Below the pieces are notes generated by a model. The model saw only the letters and a program-made list of their open reading frames with translations, was not told the origin of the DNA and made no database searches. A stretch of 64,000 nt of DNA from Leucobacter sp. cx-42 (GTDB lineage: Bacteria; Actinomycetota; Actinomycetes; Actinomycetales; Microbacteriaceae), in NCBI RefSeq assembly GCF_014529985.1, contig NZ_JACVMU010000008.1, positions 124,001 through 188,000 of the forward strand, given 5' to 3'. Positions 24,576 to 34,432 of the stretch are shown here, in pieces; positions within the stretch are counted from its first letter, which is position 1; each line of letters begins with the position of its first letter. The position numbers and the translations under genes are program-made.

Positions 24576-25121
24576 TTACAAGGGCAGGAGCGTTCCGGCT
24601 TGGTAGACGTTCTTCGTGATGGTGATGTAGCGGCCGCTCGAGTAGCGCTCGACACTGATGCCGTTTTCGATTCGGCGCGTGCCCGGCCGCTCGGGGCTGA
24701 GTCCCCAAATGTGCAGGCCGGTTCCGCTTGGTGAGACTTCGATGTAGTTACTCGGGTAGTGCGAGACGAGTTCGGCCGCTGCGGGGTGGAGTTCCTCGTC
24801 TGTGATGACGTGGTCGAGGTCAATGCACGCGATCCCGTCTCCGAGCACGAAGCCGAGACCAGCGCCGTGCGGTGACGTGTCCGCTTCGGCGTAGGTTGCC
24901 CATGTGCTTGGGTCAGTGCTTGATGCTGTAGCCCCGGTGATCGCGTCGACTGGCTTCTTTTCCGCGGAGTGACGAATCCATCGGTTACGGCTCGTGAGTT
25001 CTTCGGGCAGTGTGAGGCGCTTGGCTCGACGGTGAGCCGTGACGCGGCAATTGCTCGAGCAGAAACGTGCTTGAGCGTTCTTCGCGACAATCGATCGCCC
25101 ACAGATTTCACACGTTCTCAT
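24576..25121 (-). CDS. Zinc finger plus prim-pol-like domain protein
   Basis: 181 residues, ATG 25121 preceded by TGGAAGA. A zinc knuckle at the start (CEICG...RFCSSNCRVTAHRRAK) is followed by a bifunctional primase/polymerase-like domain: the metal-binding CIDLDHV, then SPSGTGLHIWG and SSGRYITIT in the usual order. Only the N-terminal domain is present; no helicase part. It could act as a stand-alone primase. It lies antisense between HNH and terminase genes, which is unusual, and is expressed from the 57-bp divergent gap before the terminase small-subunit gene. Confidence 0.72.
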   Translation of the reverse strand: MRTCEICGRSIVAKNAQARFCSSNCRVTAHRRAKRLTLPEELTSRNRWIRHSAEKKPVDAITGATASSTDPSTWATYAEADTSPHGAGLGFVLGDGIACIDLDHVITDEELHPAAAELVSHYPSNYIEVSPSGTGLHIWGLSPERPGTRRIENGISVERYSSGRYITITKNVYQAGTLLPL

Positions 25122-25178
25122 TCTTCCATTGTAACGCTTTTTGCCGCATGATGATGCGGATTTTTGGGGGTGTTAGCG

Positions 25179-25655
25179 ATGGCTGGACGTGGCCCCGCAC
25201 CCAAGAACCCAAGCACACGCGCCCGCCGCAATTCCGGCGGCGCAGACATGCGAATCATCGAGGCAGACCCAGTTGAGCAACCAAGCCTTCCCGAGTTCGA
25301 CATTCAGGTCGAACGCGACGGCGAGCTGATCTCACAGACATTCACTTGGCCTGAACGAACACGCGAGTGGTGGCAGATGTGGGCGGATTCGCCGTTGTCT
25401 GCAGAGTTCACTTCGACGGATTGGTCTGAACTCTTGGACACTGCGTTGATCCACGCAAAGTTCTGGGGCGGTGACTTGAAGGTTGCTGGCGAGCTGCGTT
25501 TGCGCGTCGCGAAGTTTGGTGCAACACCAGAGGATCGTGCCCGGTTGAAGATCCAGTTTGCTGCTGCGGATGAGGCCGAGGATCGCACGAAGAAGCGACG
25601 TGAGGGTGCGAAGAAACCTCCTGGCGAGGATCCGCGCCTGAAGCTGCTCGGCTAG
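25179..25655 (+). CDS. terS: Terminase small subunit
   Basis: 158 residues from ATG 25179. It begins MAGRGPAPKNPSTRARRNSG, the typical start of actinophage small terminase proteins, followed by the core TWPERTREWWQMWADSPLSAEF and a basic tail (EDRTKKRREGAKKPPGEDPR). It should recognise packaging-site DNA and load the large subunit, whose gene starts 11 nt downstream. Confidence 0.88.
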   Translation: MAGRGPAPKNPSTRARRNSGGADMRIIEADPVEQPSLPEFDIQVERDGELISQTFTWPERTREWWQMWADSPLSAEFTSTDWSELLDTALIHAKFWGGDLKVAGELRLRVAKFGATPEDRARLKIQFAAADEAEDRTKKRREGAKKPPGEDPRLKLLG

Positions 25656-25666
25656 GTAGGTGTCTT

Positions 25667-27400
25667 ATGGCGGTGCTGATTGTTCCGCCGCTCGATTTGT
25701 CTTACCCAACGCTCGGACCCGCGATTGCTGATTTCATTCATGAACGGGCAGTGTTCGGCCCGGGCTCGCTTGCTGGCCTGCCGGCTGAGCTGGATGCTGA
25801 TGCACTCGCTGCAATCTACCGGCTGTACGAGGTGTATCCACGGGGGCATCGTCTTGAAGGCCGACGCAGATTCTCGCGTGGCGCATTCGAATGGCGCAAG
25901 GGCATGGCGAAGACGGAGAAAGCGGCGTGGATTGCCTACGCAGAGCTCCACCCGGAAGCGCCCGTGCGGTGTGACGGGTTCGACGCGAACGGGGACCCTG
26001 TCGGACGTCCGGTCACGCAGCCCTACATCCCGATGATGGCTGTCACGGAAGAGCAAGTGTCGGAGCTTGCGTACGGTGTTCTGAAATACGTTGTTGAGGA
26101 AGGCCCAGACTCACACCTTTTTGATTCGTCACTAGATCGAATCCTGCGTCTTGACCACCGTGGCCGGCCTGATGGTCGCGCGGTGCCGGTGTCGAACTCG
26201 CCGGGTTCCCGTGACGGCGCTCTCACTACGTTCCAACACTTTGACGAGCCTCACCGCTTGGTGCTGCCATCTGCAAAGAACGCGCACGAGACGATGAGCG
26301 CGAACCTCACAAAGAGACCACTCGAGGATCCGTGGGCGCTCTATACGTCGACAGCTGGCGCTCCTGGCGAGCAATCCATTGAAGAGGACGTCCGCGCCGA
26401 GGCCGAGTTGATCGACCGCGGTGAGGTTAAGAACCCTGCACTGTTCTTCTTCGCACGATGGGCTGGCGATGAACACAAAGACCTGATGCCACGTGCGGAA
26501 GCACCTGGCATACCTGAAGTCACCCACGAGCAGGCGATGAGTAACCGCATCGCGGCCATTGCAGAAGCTACTGGGCCAGTGGGGGAGTTCGGTCCAGGTC
26601 AGTTCGAAAGCATCGCCAAGCAGTGGGATCGACCCCGCGCAGATACTGCATACCTCGAGCGTGTGTGGTTGAACCGGTGGCGGCGTTCCAACTCGCAGTT
26701 CTTCGATTCGACGAAGCTGCAAGCACTCGCAAAACCTGGCGAGCGAATCCCGCTCGGAGCTTTCATCTCGCTTGGGTTCGATGGTGCTCGATTCCGTGAT
26801 GCGACCGCGATTGTCGCGACGGACATCAAGACGGGCATGCAGGAACTCATGGGTTTGTGGGAGCGTCCTGAGAACGTCGATGATTGGGAAGTCCCAGAGG
26901 ATGAAGTTACGGCCACGTTCGAACGCATCATGAAGAAGTACCGCGTCCACAAGCTGTTCGCGGATCCACCGCACTGGACTGAGACGATCGGTTCTTGGTA
27001 TGCGAAATATCCAGACCAGGTTGAAGAGTTCTACACGAAGCGACACCAAATGATGGCGTACACGCTTCGTGAATATGAAGAAGCGATCGCGTCTGCATCG
27101 ATTTCCTTTGGCGGCGTCGTAGATCCCGAGTGGAAGATCGGCGAAAAGCTCTCACCGCATGACGACCTACTTCGTCATCTCGGCAACGCAGGAAAGAAGC
27201 AGCTGCGCATGTTCGACGATGAGGGGCAGCCGCTGTATGTCATGCAAAAGCAAGACGGACAAATGGGGCTCAAATTCGATGCCGGCATGGCCGCAGTGCT
27301 CTCTTGGAAGGCGCGCCTTGATGCGATTAAGGGTGGCGCGAAACCCAAGTCTCAGACGCGCAAGCGCGCAGTTATTCGAAAGCTCAACCCTCGCGGGTAG
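25667..27400 (+). CDS. terL: Terminase large subunit
   Basis: 577 residues, of usual length. The ATPase domain has a P-loop-like RKGMAKTE (residues 77-84), and the RNase H-like nuclease domain contains SLGFDGARFRDATAIVA and later KLFADPPHWTETIG. It packages the genome into proheads using ATP and cuts at the packaging site. GTAGGTGTCTT upstream gives a moderate ribosome site. First of the late structural genes. Confidence 0.93.
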   Translation: MAVLIVPPLDLSYPTLGPAIADFIHERAVFGPGSLAGLPAELDADALAAIYRLYEVYPRGHRLEGRRRFSRGAFEWRKGMAKTEKAAWIAYAELHPEAPVRCDGFDANGDPVGRPVTQPYIPMMAVTEEQVSELAYGVLKYVVEEGPDSHLFDSSLDRILRLDHRGRPDGRAVPVSNSPGSRDGALTTFQHFDEPHRLVLPSAKNAHETMSANLTKRPLEDPWALYTSTAGAPGEQSIEEDVRAEAELIDRGEVKNPALFFFARWAGDEHKDLMPRAEAPGIPEVTHEQAMSNRIAAIAEATGPVGEFGPGQFESIAKQWDRPRADTAYLERVWLNRWRRSNSQFFDSTKLQALAKPGERIPLGAFISLGFDGARFRDATAIVATDIKTGMQELMGLWERPENVDDWEVPEDEVTATFERIMKKYRVHKLFADPPHWTETIGSWYAKYPDQVEEFYTKRHQMMAYTLREYEEAIASASISFGGVVDPEWKIGEKLSPHDDLLRHLGNAGKKQLRMFDDEGQPLYVMQKQDGQMGLKFDAGMAAVLSWKARLDAIKGGAKPKSQTRKRAVIRKLNPRG

Positions 27401-27411
27401 TTGGAGGCGGT

Positions 27412-28980
27412 ATGGCTATCAATACGGAGGATAAGTTCTCGCCAGGATGGTGGCTCGAGAAGGCATTCGCGAAGCGCGCCGCGAAACTCGACCGACTCAA
27501 AGAGCTGAAATCTTGGCATGACGGGAAGCCACCTGCGCCGCAGGCTGTGCAGAACGCACGTGAGGCGTTCCGTGAGTTCGAAGCTGAGTCGACAACGAAC
27601 TATGCGGAGCTGATCACGGAGTCATTGCGTGAGCGAATCTCAGTTCGCGAGATCCGTACCGCCCTCTCCGCATCTGACGCGGACGAGGAAGCATGGAAGT
27701 TCTGGCTCGATAACAACCTTGACGTGGAATTCTCGACGCTCGTTGAAACGTTCTTGTGGGCTGGTGACGCTTACGCGATCGTGGGCGAGGACGACGAGGA
27801 AGAGGGCGCGCCAATTGTCACGCCTGAGGATCCGCGCGACGTTGTAACATTCCATGACCCGATCAAGCAGTCGCGATTGCGAGCGGGAGCGAAATTCCTG
27901 TTCGACCCGGACGAGGGTAAAGACTTCGTGTTCATCACCGTTGCCGGCAAATACGTTGACAGCGAGAACGCGGTCTGCTTCGTTGCGGAGCGCGCTTCAG
28001 ACGGTAACGCGTCAAACAGCTTCGACAGCGAAGAGTGGAGCTGGTCGGAAGAACATGGCGGCGCGGCAGGTGAAGAGCTCAGGCACAAGCTCGTTCCGTT
28101 CGTTCGACTGCGTAACCGTAACGGTAAGAGCGAGTTTGAACCGCACCTGCCGATCATGCGGCGTATTAACCGGTACATTTTCCAGCTCTCGGTCATAATC
28201 ATGTACCAGGCGTACAAGCAGCGCGCGATTCTCGCGGACGTGGATGACCCGGAAGAGACAGCGAAGGACGACCTCGCAGAAGCAGCCGGCGTAGACGATC
28301 TTGAAGACGTATTGACTTCGGATCCTGGTTCGTGGTTCTTGCTTCCTGCCGGGACGAAGATTTGGGAATCTTCCACCACTGACGTGCAAGGGCTGCTGAA
28401 AGCGATCTCGGATGATGAGCGCCGTCTCGCTGCGGTGTCGCGGCGCCCTATGGCGATGTTTACGCCGGACAATCAGTCTGCTGAGGGTGCGAAGTTCACA
28501 CGCGAGGGGCTCACTTTCGGTGTCGAGGACAAGCAGAACCGGCTTGAACGGTTCCTGGTCGACGTGTTCTATCTGATCTTCTTGACCGTTGACGATAAGG
28601 AACGAGCGGTGAAGTCAGGTATCTCTGTCGGGTTCATGCCGGCTTCGAGGTACACGATCACGGACAAGGCTTCGGCTGCGTCTCAGGTTGCATCGGTGTT
28701 GCCGCTGCGGACGATCTTGCGGGAAATCTGGCAGATGACCCCGAGCCAGATCGCGGTGGTTGAGGGAGAGCAGGCAGACCAGGCGCTGCTGCTGAACGAG
28801 CTTACCGACGATGGCGAAGGTTCGAGCTTAACGCTCGACCAGCTCAGTAAAGCTGCGGAGGCGCTCGGCCGGCTTACCCGTTCTGCGGTTACGAATGAAA
28901 GCGCCGCCGAACAAGTAGGGCTCACTGGTCTCAAGTTCAACGATGGACGGTCGACTTCGTTGAAGTTCCCTGACGAGTAG
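27412..28980 (+). CDS. Portal protein
   Basis: 522 residues; SPP1 gp6-like portal. Characteristic parts: a helical N-terminus, the stretch EEAWKFWLDNNLDVEF with LVETFLWAGDAYAIV (about residues 92-120), and the C-terminal segment around RFLVDVFYLIFLTVDD. It forms the ring at the capsid vertex for DNA entry and exit. GGAGGCGGT precedes the ATG; it sits between terminase and head-morphogenesis genes. Confidence 0.9.
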   Translation: MAINTEDKFSPGWWLEKAFAKRAAKLDRLKELKSWHDGKPPAPQAVQNAREAFREFEAESTTNYAELITESLRERISVREIRTALSASDADEEAWKFWLDNNLDVEFSTLVETFLWAGDAYAIVGEDDEEEGAPIVTPEDPRDVVTFHDPIKQSRLRAGAKFLFDPDEGKDFVFITVAGKYVDSENAVCFVAERASDGNASNSFDSEEWSWSEEHGGAAGEELRHKLVPFVRLRNRNGKSEFEPHLPIMRRINRYIFQLSVIIMYQAYKQRAILADVDDPEETAKDDLAEAAGVDDLEDVLTSDPGSWFLLPAGTKIWESSTTDVQGLLKAISDDERRLAAVSRRPMAMFTPDNQSAEGAKFTREGLTFGVEDKQNRLERFLVDVFYLIFLTVDDKERAVKSGISVGFMPASRYTITDKASAASQVASVLPLRTILREIWQMTPSQIAVVEGEQADQALLLNELTDDGEGSSLTLDQLSKAAEALGRLTRSAVTNESAAEQVGLTGLKFNDGRSTSLKFPDE

Positions 28981-28987
28981 GTGGTTT

Positions 28988-29827
28988 ATGGCGACGAGGC
29001 TTGACGCGCAGTACAAAGCGCAGATCCGGCAGGTTCGCCAGGCTACCGAGCGGTTTGCGGTCAAACAGTGGGACGGGCTTGGCTCGTGGCGAGACGCAGA
29101 TTTTGAACGTCTCGCCACGAAGCTCTCACCACGCATTGAAGCCGGCCAGCAACGGATCGCTGATCTCACGGACTCGTATATTCGCAAGCAGACGCTGGCT
29201 GAGTTCGGGACGATCAAGCAAGGTGTCGCGATTCGCGCGACAACGCTCGAGCTTCGCGGCGTCCCGGTGGAGGCCGTGCTGCATCGCCCGTTCGTGGCGG
29301 CCTATACGGCGCTCGGGCAAGGAAAAACGATGTCGGCAGCTCTCGCTGCTGGGCGTGAACGTATGACTGATGTTGTCCGGTCGGGGAGTCAGCTCGCGAA
29401 GACTCATGCCGCAGCGGAAACGCTGTCTAGGTCGAAGTTCCTTGGTTTTCAGCGAGTACTGTCTGGGAGCGAGAACTGCGCCTTGTGCGTGGTCGCATCG
29501 ACACAGCGCTACCACGTCGGTGATCTGCTCCCAATTCATCCTGGGTGCGACTGTGACGTAAAGCCGTTGCATGGCGAGCTTGACCGGCAGGTGATCGATC
29601 GCGCGCTGCTCGATGACACATATGCGGAGATTGCGACCCGTCTTGATCACGTTGATGTTGGTCTTGACGCGCGCAATCTCGGCTTGAACAAGCGGGACGC
29701 AAATGGGCGTCCGCTTTCTGATTTCACGGATCTCCTGATCACTCGGGAGCACGGCGAGCTTGGCCCGGTGCTGGCCTGGCGCGACCAGAAATTCACTAGC
29801 GCACGCGATCTCGCTGCGCTCGCTTAA
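28988..29827 (+). CDS. MuF-like minor head / capsid maturation protein
   Basis: 279 residues. The helical N-terminal half is followed by the conserved metal-site region KFLGFQRVLSGSENCALCVV and HPGCDCDVKPL, as in head-morphogenesis proteins of siphoviruses. The gene follows the portal by 7 nt, the usual order. It probably joins the prohead in a few copies and may be injected. No toxin domain is visible at the C-terminus (LLITREHGELGPVLAWRDQK). Confidence 0.8.
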   Translation: MATRLDAQYKAQIRQVRQATERFAVKQWDGLGSWRDADFERLATKLSPRIEAGQQRIADLTDSYIRKQTLAEFGTIKQGVAIRATTLELRGVPVEAVLHRPFVAAYTALGQGKTMSAALAAGRERMTDVVRSGSQLAKTHAAAETLSRSKFLGFQRVLSGSENCALCVVASTQRYHVGDLLPIHPGCDCDVKPLHGELDRQVIDRALLDDTYAEIATRLDHVDVGLDARNLGLNKRDANGRPLSDFTDLLITREHGELGPVLAWRDQKFTSARDLAALA

Positions 29828-29896
29828 GTCTTCCGCACGTTCGGTGCGGTTTCCCCTTCGTGGGGGCTATTTACCCGTCATGGGAAAGGAAATGCA

Positions 29897-30475
29897 ATGG
29901 GCATGAAGATCAATCGGTTCCGCCTTCGATACTCGACCGAGGGCGAGCAGGGCGGTTCCGGCCAGCCTGGTGAGAAGAAGTCGACTGCCGATATGACTCC
30001 TGAGGAGCGTATCGAGTTTGAGACTTCTGCGAAGCGCTCGGCGCAGGACAAGCTGAAGGCGTTCAATGGTGTCACGCCTGCTGATGTTGCTGAGATGCAG
30101 CGGAAGCTGGAAGAAGCTGAGACGGAGAAGCTCACCGAGCAGGATCGCAAGGTGAAGGAAGCCCGCGATCAGACTCGCGCTGAGGTGCGCGCGGAGGGCG
30201 CTGCTGAAGCGGTTGAACTCGCGTTGAAGATTGCCCTTCGTGGGCGGACTGCTGACGCGCATGCGCTGCTTGATCTTGACCGTTCGTCGTTCGTCGTGGA
30301 CGGCAAGGCAGATGCTTCGGCGATTGGCAAGTGGGTTGACGAAAACTCGTCTTCTGCTAGCGATCAGAAGCGTAAGCCGCCCGTCAATCTCGGACAGGGC
30401 AGCCGCGAACCATTGCACCAAAGCGACCGGGCAACCGGCGAGGCCGAAGCGCAAAAGCGTTTCGGTAAGAAGTAA
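29897..30475 (+). CDS. Capsid scaffolding protein
   Basis: 192 residues, highly charged and helical (about residues 30-95, DMTPEERIEFETSAKRSAQD onward), with a basic end KRFGKK. Scaffolds of this build sit directly before decoration and capsid genes and are removed on maturation. ATG 29897 with GAAAGGA upstream. The N-terminus (MGMKINRFRLRYSTEGEQGG) is extended and probably disordered. Confidence 0.82.
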   Translation: MGMKINRFRLRYSTEGEQGGSGQPGEKKSTADMTPEERIEFETSAKRSAQDKLKAFNGVTPADVAEMQRKLEEAETEKLTEQDRKVKEARDQTRAEVRAEGAAEAVELALKIALRGRTADAHALLDLDRSSFVVDGKADASAIGKWVDENSSSASDQKRKPPVNLGQGSREPLHQSDRATGEAEAQKRFGKK

Positions 30476-30495
30476 CTACTCATTTGGAGGAACCC

Positions 30496-30897
30496 ATGAC
30501 GTCTCTCAACGCGCATGTGACTGAGTTCCAGGCCGAGGACCGTTCGTGGCTGCGTGGCCCGCACGGCGTTGGTGCTGGCGCAACCCCGTCCGCAACTCTG
30601 CTTGTGGCTCTGTTCGATAAGACCCAGCACTACCCGAACGGCTTCATTCCTTCGGGCATCGTGCTCGGCAAGGTGACCGCAACCGGCGTTCACGGCCCGT
30701 ACGACCCCGCGGCTGATGACGGCCGGCAGGTAGCTGCAGGTCTGCTGTTCGGCAGCCTAACCGTCAACGGCGACCGCCTCGGCGGCGCGATCGTCACTCA
30801 CGCTTTCGTGACTGCCGAGCGCCTGCCCGTGGAATCGGGCACTGGCTCACTCGACGCGGCGGCGCGCACTGCGCTCTCGCAGATCAACTTCAACTAA
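30496..30897 (+). CDS. Head decoration protein
   Basis: 133 residues from ATG 30496, with GGAGG 5 nt upstream. It matches the lambda gpD-like decoration family in length, in the motif NGFIPSGIVLGKVTATG, and in its position just before the major capsid gene. Trimers of this protein reinforce the expanded capsid. Confidence 0.82.
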   Translation: MTSLNAHVTEFQAEDRSWLRGPHGVGAGATPSATLLVALFDKTQHYPNGFIPSGIVLGKVTATGVHGPYDPAADDGRQVAAGLLFGSLTVNGDRLGGAIVTHAFVTAERLPVESGTGSLDAAARTALSQINFN

Positions 30898-30910
30898 GGG
30901 AGGGCACCAA

Positions 30911-31953
30911 ATGGCTATTGTCTTTGATGCTGAGGTTGGCGCTGGCGCGCTGACTGCTTTCACGCGCAACGTCCCCGCTGAGGACAACCTGCGCCTGTTC
31001 AACGAGGTGCCGTCGCGCACCAACGCGACTAACGAGATTGACTTCGCGAAGATCGTCAAGCGTAACCGCACTGCGAGCTACCGCGCATTCGATGGAAGCA
31101 TCTCGGTGTCGGCCCGCGATTCGGGCTCGACCCGCACCGTGGGCATGATTCCGCTGTCGGATTCGCGCAATGTCGGCGAGTACGAACGTCTCAAGCTTGA
31201 GTTCGCTCGCACGAAGGGCACCAACACGGCGCTCCTTGCAGACGCGCTCTACAACGATGCTGAAGACCTGACGCGCAACATCCAGCGCCGTCTCGAGCTC
31301 GCGCTCGGTGATGTCCTGTCAGACGGCATCCTGACTGTCAATGAGAACGGCCTGGTTGGCTTCGAGGCAGACTTCGGTGTGCCTGCGGATCACAAGGTGT
31401 CGCCTGCAGGCGCAAAGTGGTCGGATATCGTTACCGCCAAGGTGCTCACTGATCTGCTGCTCTGGCATGCGGTTTACGTGGTCGCGAACGGTGCTCCTGC
31501 GGGCGCGATTCGTACCTCGCAGCGCGTGCTCACCCTTGTGCAGACGAACAAGGAGATCATCGACGCGGTGCATGGCTCCGCGTCGGGCAAGACTCGCGTG
31601 AGCCGCGCAGCGCTGAACGAGCTGCTCGCGACCGAAGGCCTCCCTCCCTTCGTGGATCCGTATGACTACCAGGTTGACCACGAGGGCAAGGTCGTTCGCA
31701 CTATTGCTGATGACAAGCTGCAGTTCACCCCGGCAAGTCTGGGCGACTTTATGCATGTTGAGTGGGGTGTGACTGCGACCGCGCTGGAGCTCGTGAACAG
31801 CACTGAGGTTGACTTCTCGTTTGGTGATGCTGCTGGCATCGTCGGCGTGGTCGAGAAGGTCGGCCCTCCTTACCGCCAGTTCACGTTCGTGGACGCGGTT
31901 GCCATGCCAGTCATCGACCGCGCTGAGGCACTGTTCATTGCGACGGTGCTCTG

Positions 31954-31954
<1 letters not shown>
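30911..31954 (+). CDS. Major capsid protein
   Basis: 347 residues. The lambda gpE-like HK97-fold pattern is seen: LRLFNEVPSRTNATNEIDF, the long spine region with YNDAEDLTRNIQRRLELA, and the C-terminal domain ending DAVAMPVIDRAEALF. GGGAGGGCACC precedes the ATG. Its codon use is strongly optimised (many GCG, CGC, AAG), as expected for the most abundant virion protein. Confidence 0.92.
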
Positions 31955-32394
<440 letters not shown>

Positions 32395-32405
32395 AGGAGA
32401 TCCTC

Positions 32406-32825
32406 ATGGCTTTTAACGCGTTCGCTGATGTGGCCGATGTAGAAGCCGCTTGGGGTGAACTCACGATTGCGGAAGAGGCGCGGGTTAGGTCGTGGCTGGA
32501 ATCAGCCTCGACCAACCTGCGCCTTGTTGGGCGAGACCGTCGCGTCGACATCGATGCACTTATCAGCGGCAATGAGTTGTTGGCTGAGGCAGCCAAGGAC
32601 ACAGTCGTCGCGTCCGTTCGACGAAGACTGATGAACCCTCGCGGGCTTCGGCAGCGTTCTCGGACGGTTGGAACCGGGCCTGCATCTGAATCCGAAGCAG
32701 AGACCATCGACTCGTCTATTTCAGCCGGTGGCTTGTACTTCGAACCGGGGGAGCTCATCTGGCTCCCAAAGCCACGCAAACGCAGATTCAAGGTACTACG
32801 CGCAAAGTCTGGATACTACGCATGA
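32406..32825 (+). CDS. Head-tail connector (Gp19/Gp15/Gp42-like)
   Basis: 139 residues with the family's usual start (FADVADVEAAWGELTIAEEA) and the segment VVASVRRRLMNPRGLRQRSRTVGTG. AGGAGATCCTC precedes the ATG. It forms the adaptor ring below the portal. Overlaps the next gene by 4 nt. Confidence 0.82.
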   Translation: MAFNAFADVADVEAAWGELTIAEEARVRSWLESASTNLRLVGRDRRVDIDALISGNELLAEAAKDTVVASVRRRLMNPRGLRQRSRTVGTGPASESEAETIDSSISAGGLYFEPGELIWLPKPRKRRFKVLRAKSGYYA

Positions 32826-33175
32826 GTCTGTTCGATCGACCTGCCCGCGTTATCTCTGAGTACGTCACTCGCTTCCCATACGTGGGTGCTGAAGAGGACA
32901 CGCAAGGGAACCGAGTCGAAACCTTTGGCACTGGCGAAAGAGCCGGCATCTTCGTTTTCGACCCTGGTGGTTCCACCGAGCCTCGCACGGATGGGCGCGA
33001 CCCTGTTGTTACTGAACCGGTGCTCTATGTCCCGTACGACACCCCTTTTGAAGAGCATGATGAGTGCTTGGCTAGGGGAAAGCGATACGCGGCGGTTGGC
33101 GCTACAGCACGACATAAGCATCCAACTGATGGCGAGAAAGTCGCAGTCGTGAAGTTGCGGAGGGTCGATGGGTGA
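32822..33175 (+). CDS. Head-tail stopper-like protein
   Basis: 117 residues. Small, beta-rich (IFVFDPGGSTEPRTDG, KVAVVKLRRVDG) with the length and order expected for the head-closure protein after the connector. It overlaps both neighbours, which suggests coupled translation. Identification rests mainly on gene order. Confidence 0.65.
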   Translation: MSLFDRPARVISEYVTRFPYVGAEEDTQGNRVETFGTGERAGIFVFDPGGSTEPRTDGRDPVVTEPVLYVPYDTPFEEHDECLARGKRYAAVGATARHKHPTDGEKVAVVKLRRVDG

Positions 33176-33557
33176 CGTCTATTTCGACCCTGCAGAGGAT
33201 CTGTGGGTGGCGTTCCTGAAACGGGAGCAGACTGCTCCTGTTTCAACGAATGTGCCGAAGACGCGGCCTACGCGTTTCATTCAGGTGGAGCGCACGGGTG
33301 GCGCTTCTGGTCTCTCGATCGATCCTGCGGTGATGACGATTCTGTGCTGGGCGGAGTCTCGCGCGGCGGCCGCGTCGTTTGCTGCATCTATCTTGCAGAT
33401 TGCGATGCGCGCTGGCCGCACTGGTGGTGTCGCAGCGAACCGAGCTCGCGTCGTGTCTTCTCCGCTGTATCGGCCAGATCCGTTGTCTGGTGCTGACCGG
33501 TATCAATTCACTATTCAGTCCCGTTTGCGCGGGAAGAACCTGACCCCCTCACCGTAG
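33168..33557 (+). CDS. Tail terminator-like protein
   Basis: 129 residues, with the pattern FDPAEDLWVAFLK..., a beta strand FIQVERTGG, helix SRAAAASFAASILQIAMRAG and the end DRYQFTIQSRLRG, typical of tail terminator proteins that cap the tail tube at the neck. Overlaps the previous gene by 8 nt. A terminator overlaps its stop codon. Confidence 0.72.
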   Translation: MGDVYFDPAEDLWVAFLKREQTAPVSTNVPKTRPTRFIQVERTGGASGLSIDPAVMTILCWAESRAAAASFAASILQIAMRAGRTGGVAANRARVVSSPLYRPDPLSGADRYQFTIQSRLRGKNLTPSP

Positions 33558-33570
33558 GGGGTCTTTTGTT
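33542..33570 (+). terminator. Terminator within the late operon
   Basis: GACCCCCT / AGGGGGTC stem (33542-33549, 33556-33563) followed by TTTTGTTT. It separates head-neck genes from tail genes and may set the ratio of capsid to tail products. Confidence 0.75.
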
Positions 33571-33585
33571 TGAAAGGAGCGACAC

Positions 33586-33792
33586 ATGACCAAGGTTGTG
33601 ATCGCAAACGGGTGGACTGACCCGCAAGGCCAGCACCACAAAGGCGGAGACTCCGTCGAGTTAGAGCCAAGCATGGCTCGTGCCCTCATCGATCGCGGCA
33701 AGGCGCGTCTCGCGCCTGCTGGCGACAAGCCAAAGACCGAGTCACCAAAGCCCGCAATCGCGGAGAAGGAGGCCAAGAAGAATGGCAACTAA
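33586..33792 (+). CDS. Small hypothetical tail-region protein
   Basis: 68 residues, ATG 33586 with GAAAGGAG upstream. N-terminal beta-like part (TKVVIANGWTDPQGQHHKGG) and a Lys/Pro-rich tail. Similar small proteins precede major tail genes in related phages. Its stop overlaps the tail gene start by 11 nt. Confidence 0.6.
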   Translation: MTKVVIANGWTDPQGQHHKGGDSVELEPSMARALIDRGKARLAPAGDKPKTESPKPAIAEKEAKKNGN

Positions 33793-34348
33793 CAGCAGCA
33801 ACATGCGCGAATGGAACGCCGAAGCCTGCGGTATCTACATCGCGCCAAAGGGGACCACGCTTCCCACTGACTCATTCGAGATCCCTGCAGACTTCCTCGA
33901 ATTCGGCCTGATCTCAGAGGGCGGTCTTGAAGAGAGCGTCGAGGTTGAGTCGAAGGAGACAAAGGCTTGGCAGGGCGCCAAGATCGTGAAGCTTCGAAAT
34001 ACGTCGACCAAGAAGTCGCACAAGTTCGCGGCACTCGAAGACAACATCGTCGTGACCGAGCAGTACTACGGTCACGGCAAGCCAACCCTCGTTGGTGAAG
34101 AGGGTAAGAAGATCGCACGCATTGACATGCCGTCTTCGATCCCAACCATCGAGCGAGTCCTCATCATCAAGCTTGTCGACAACGCAGGTTACACGCGTAT
34201 GAAGTGCGTTGAGCTCGCCGCCGTGGCAGAGCGCGGAACGTACGTGGCAAACATCGAGGACGATCCTGTCTACGAGTTCACGTACACCGAGACCGGCGAG
34301 AGCTACTGGCTGTCGAACGAGCCGGAGTTCCTCGAAGCTGCGGCCTAA
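33782..34348 (+). CDS. Major tail protein
   Basis: 188 residues from ATG 33782; AAGGAGGCC lies upstream in the preceding gene. The sequence has tail-tube features: NAEACGIYIAPKGTTLP near the start, strands around SKETKAWQGAKIVKLRN and a C-terminal FTYTETGESYW. It polymerises into the tail tube. Located directly before the tail assembly chaperones. Confidence 0.82.
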   Translation: MATNSSNMREWNAEACGIYIAPKGTTLPTDSFEIPADFLEFGLISEGGLEESVEVESKETKAWQGAKIVKLRNTSTKKSHKFAALEDNIVVTEQYYGHGKPTLVGEEGKKIARIDMPSSIPTIERVLIIKLVDNAGYTRMKCVELAAVAERGTYVANIEDDPVYEFTYTETGESYWLSNEPEFLEAAA

Positions 34349-34432
34349 CAAGACCGGTTGGGGTGCGTGGTGACTCCGCGCCCCAACCACACCTTCTGAG
34401 TCACACACAATCTTTAACGAAATGGGGTCACC

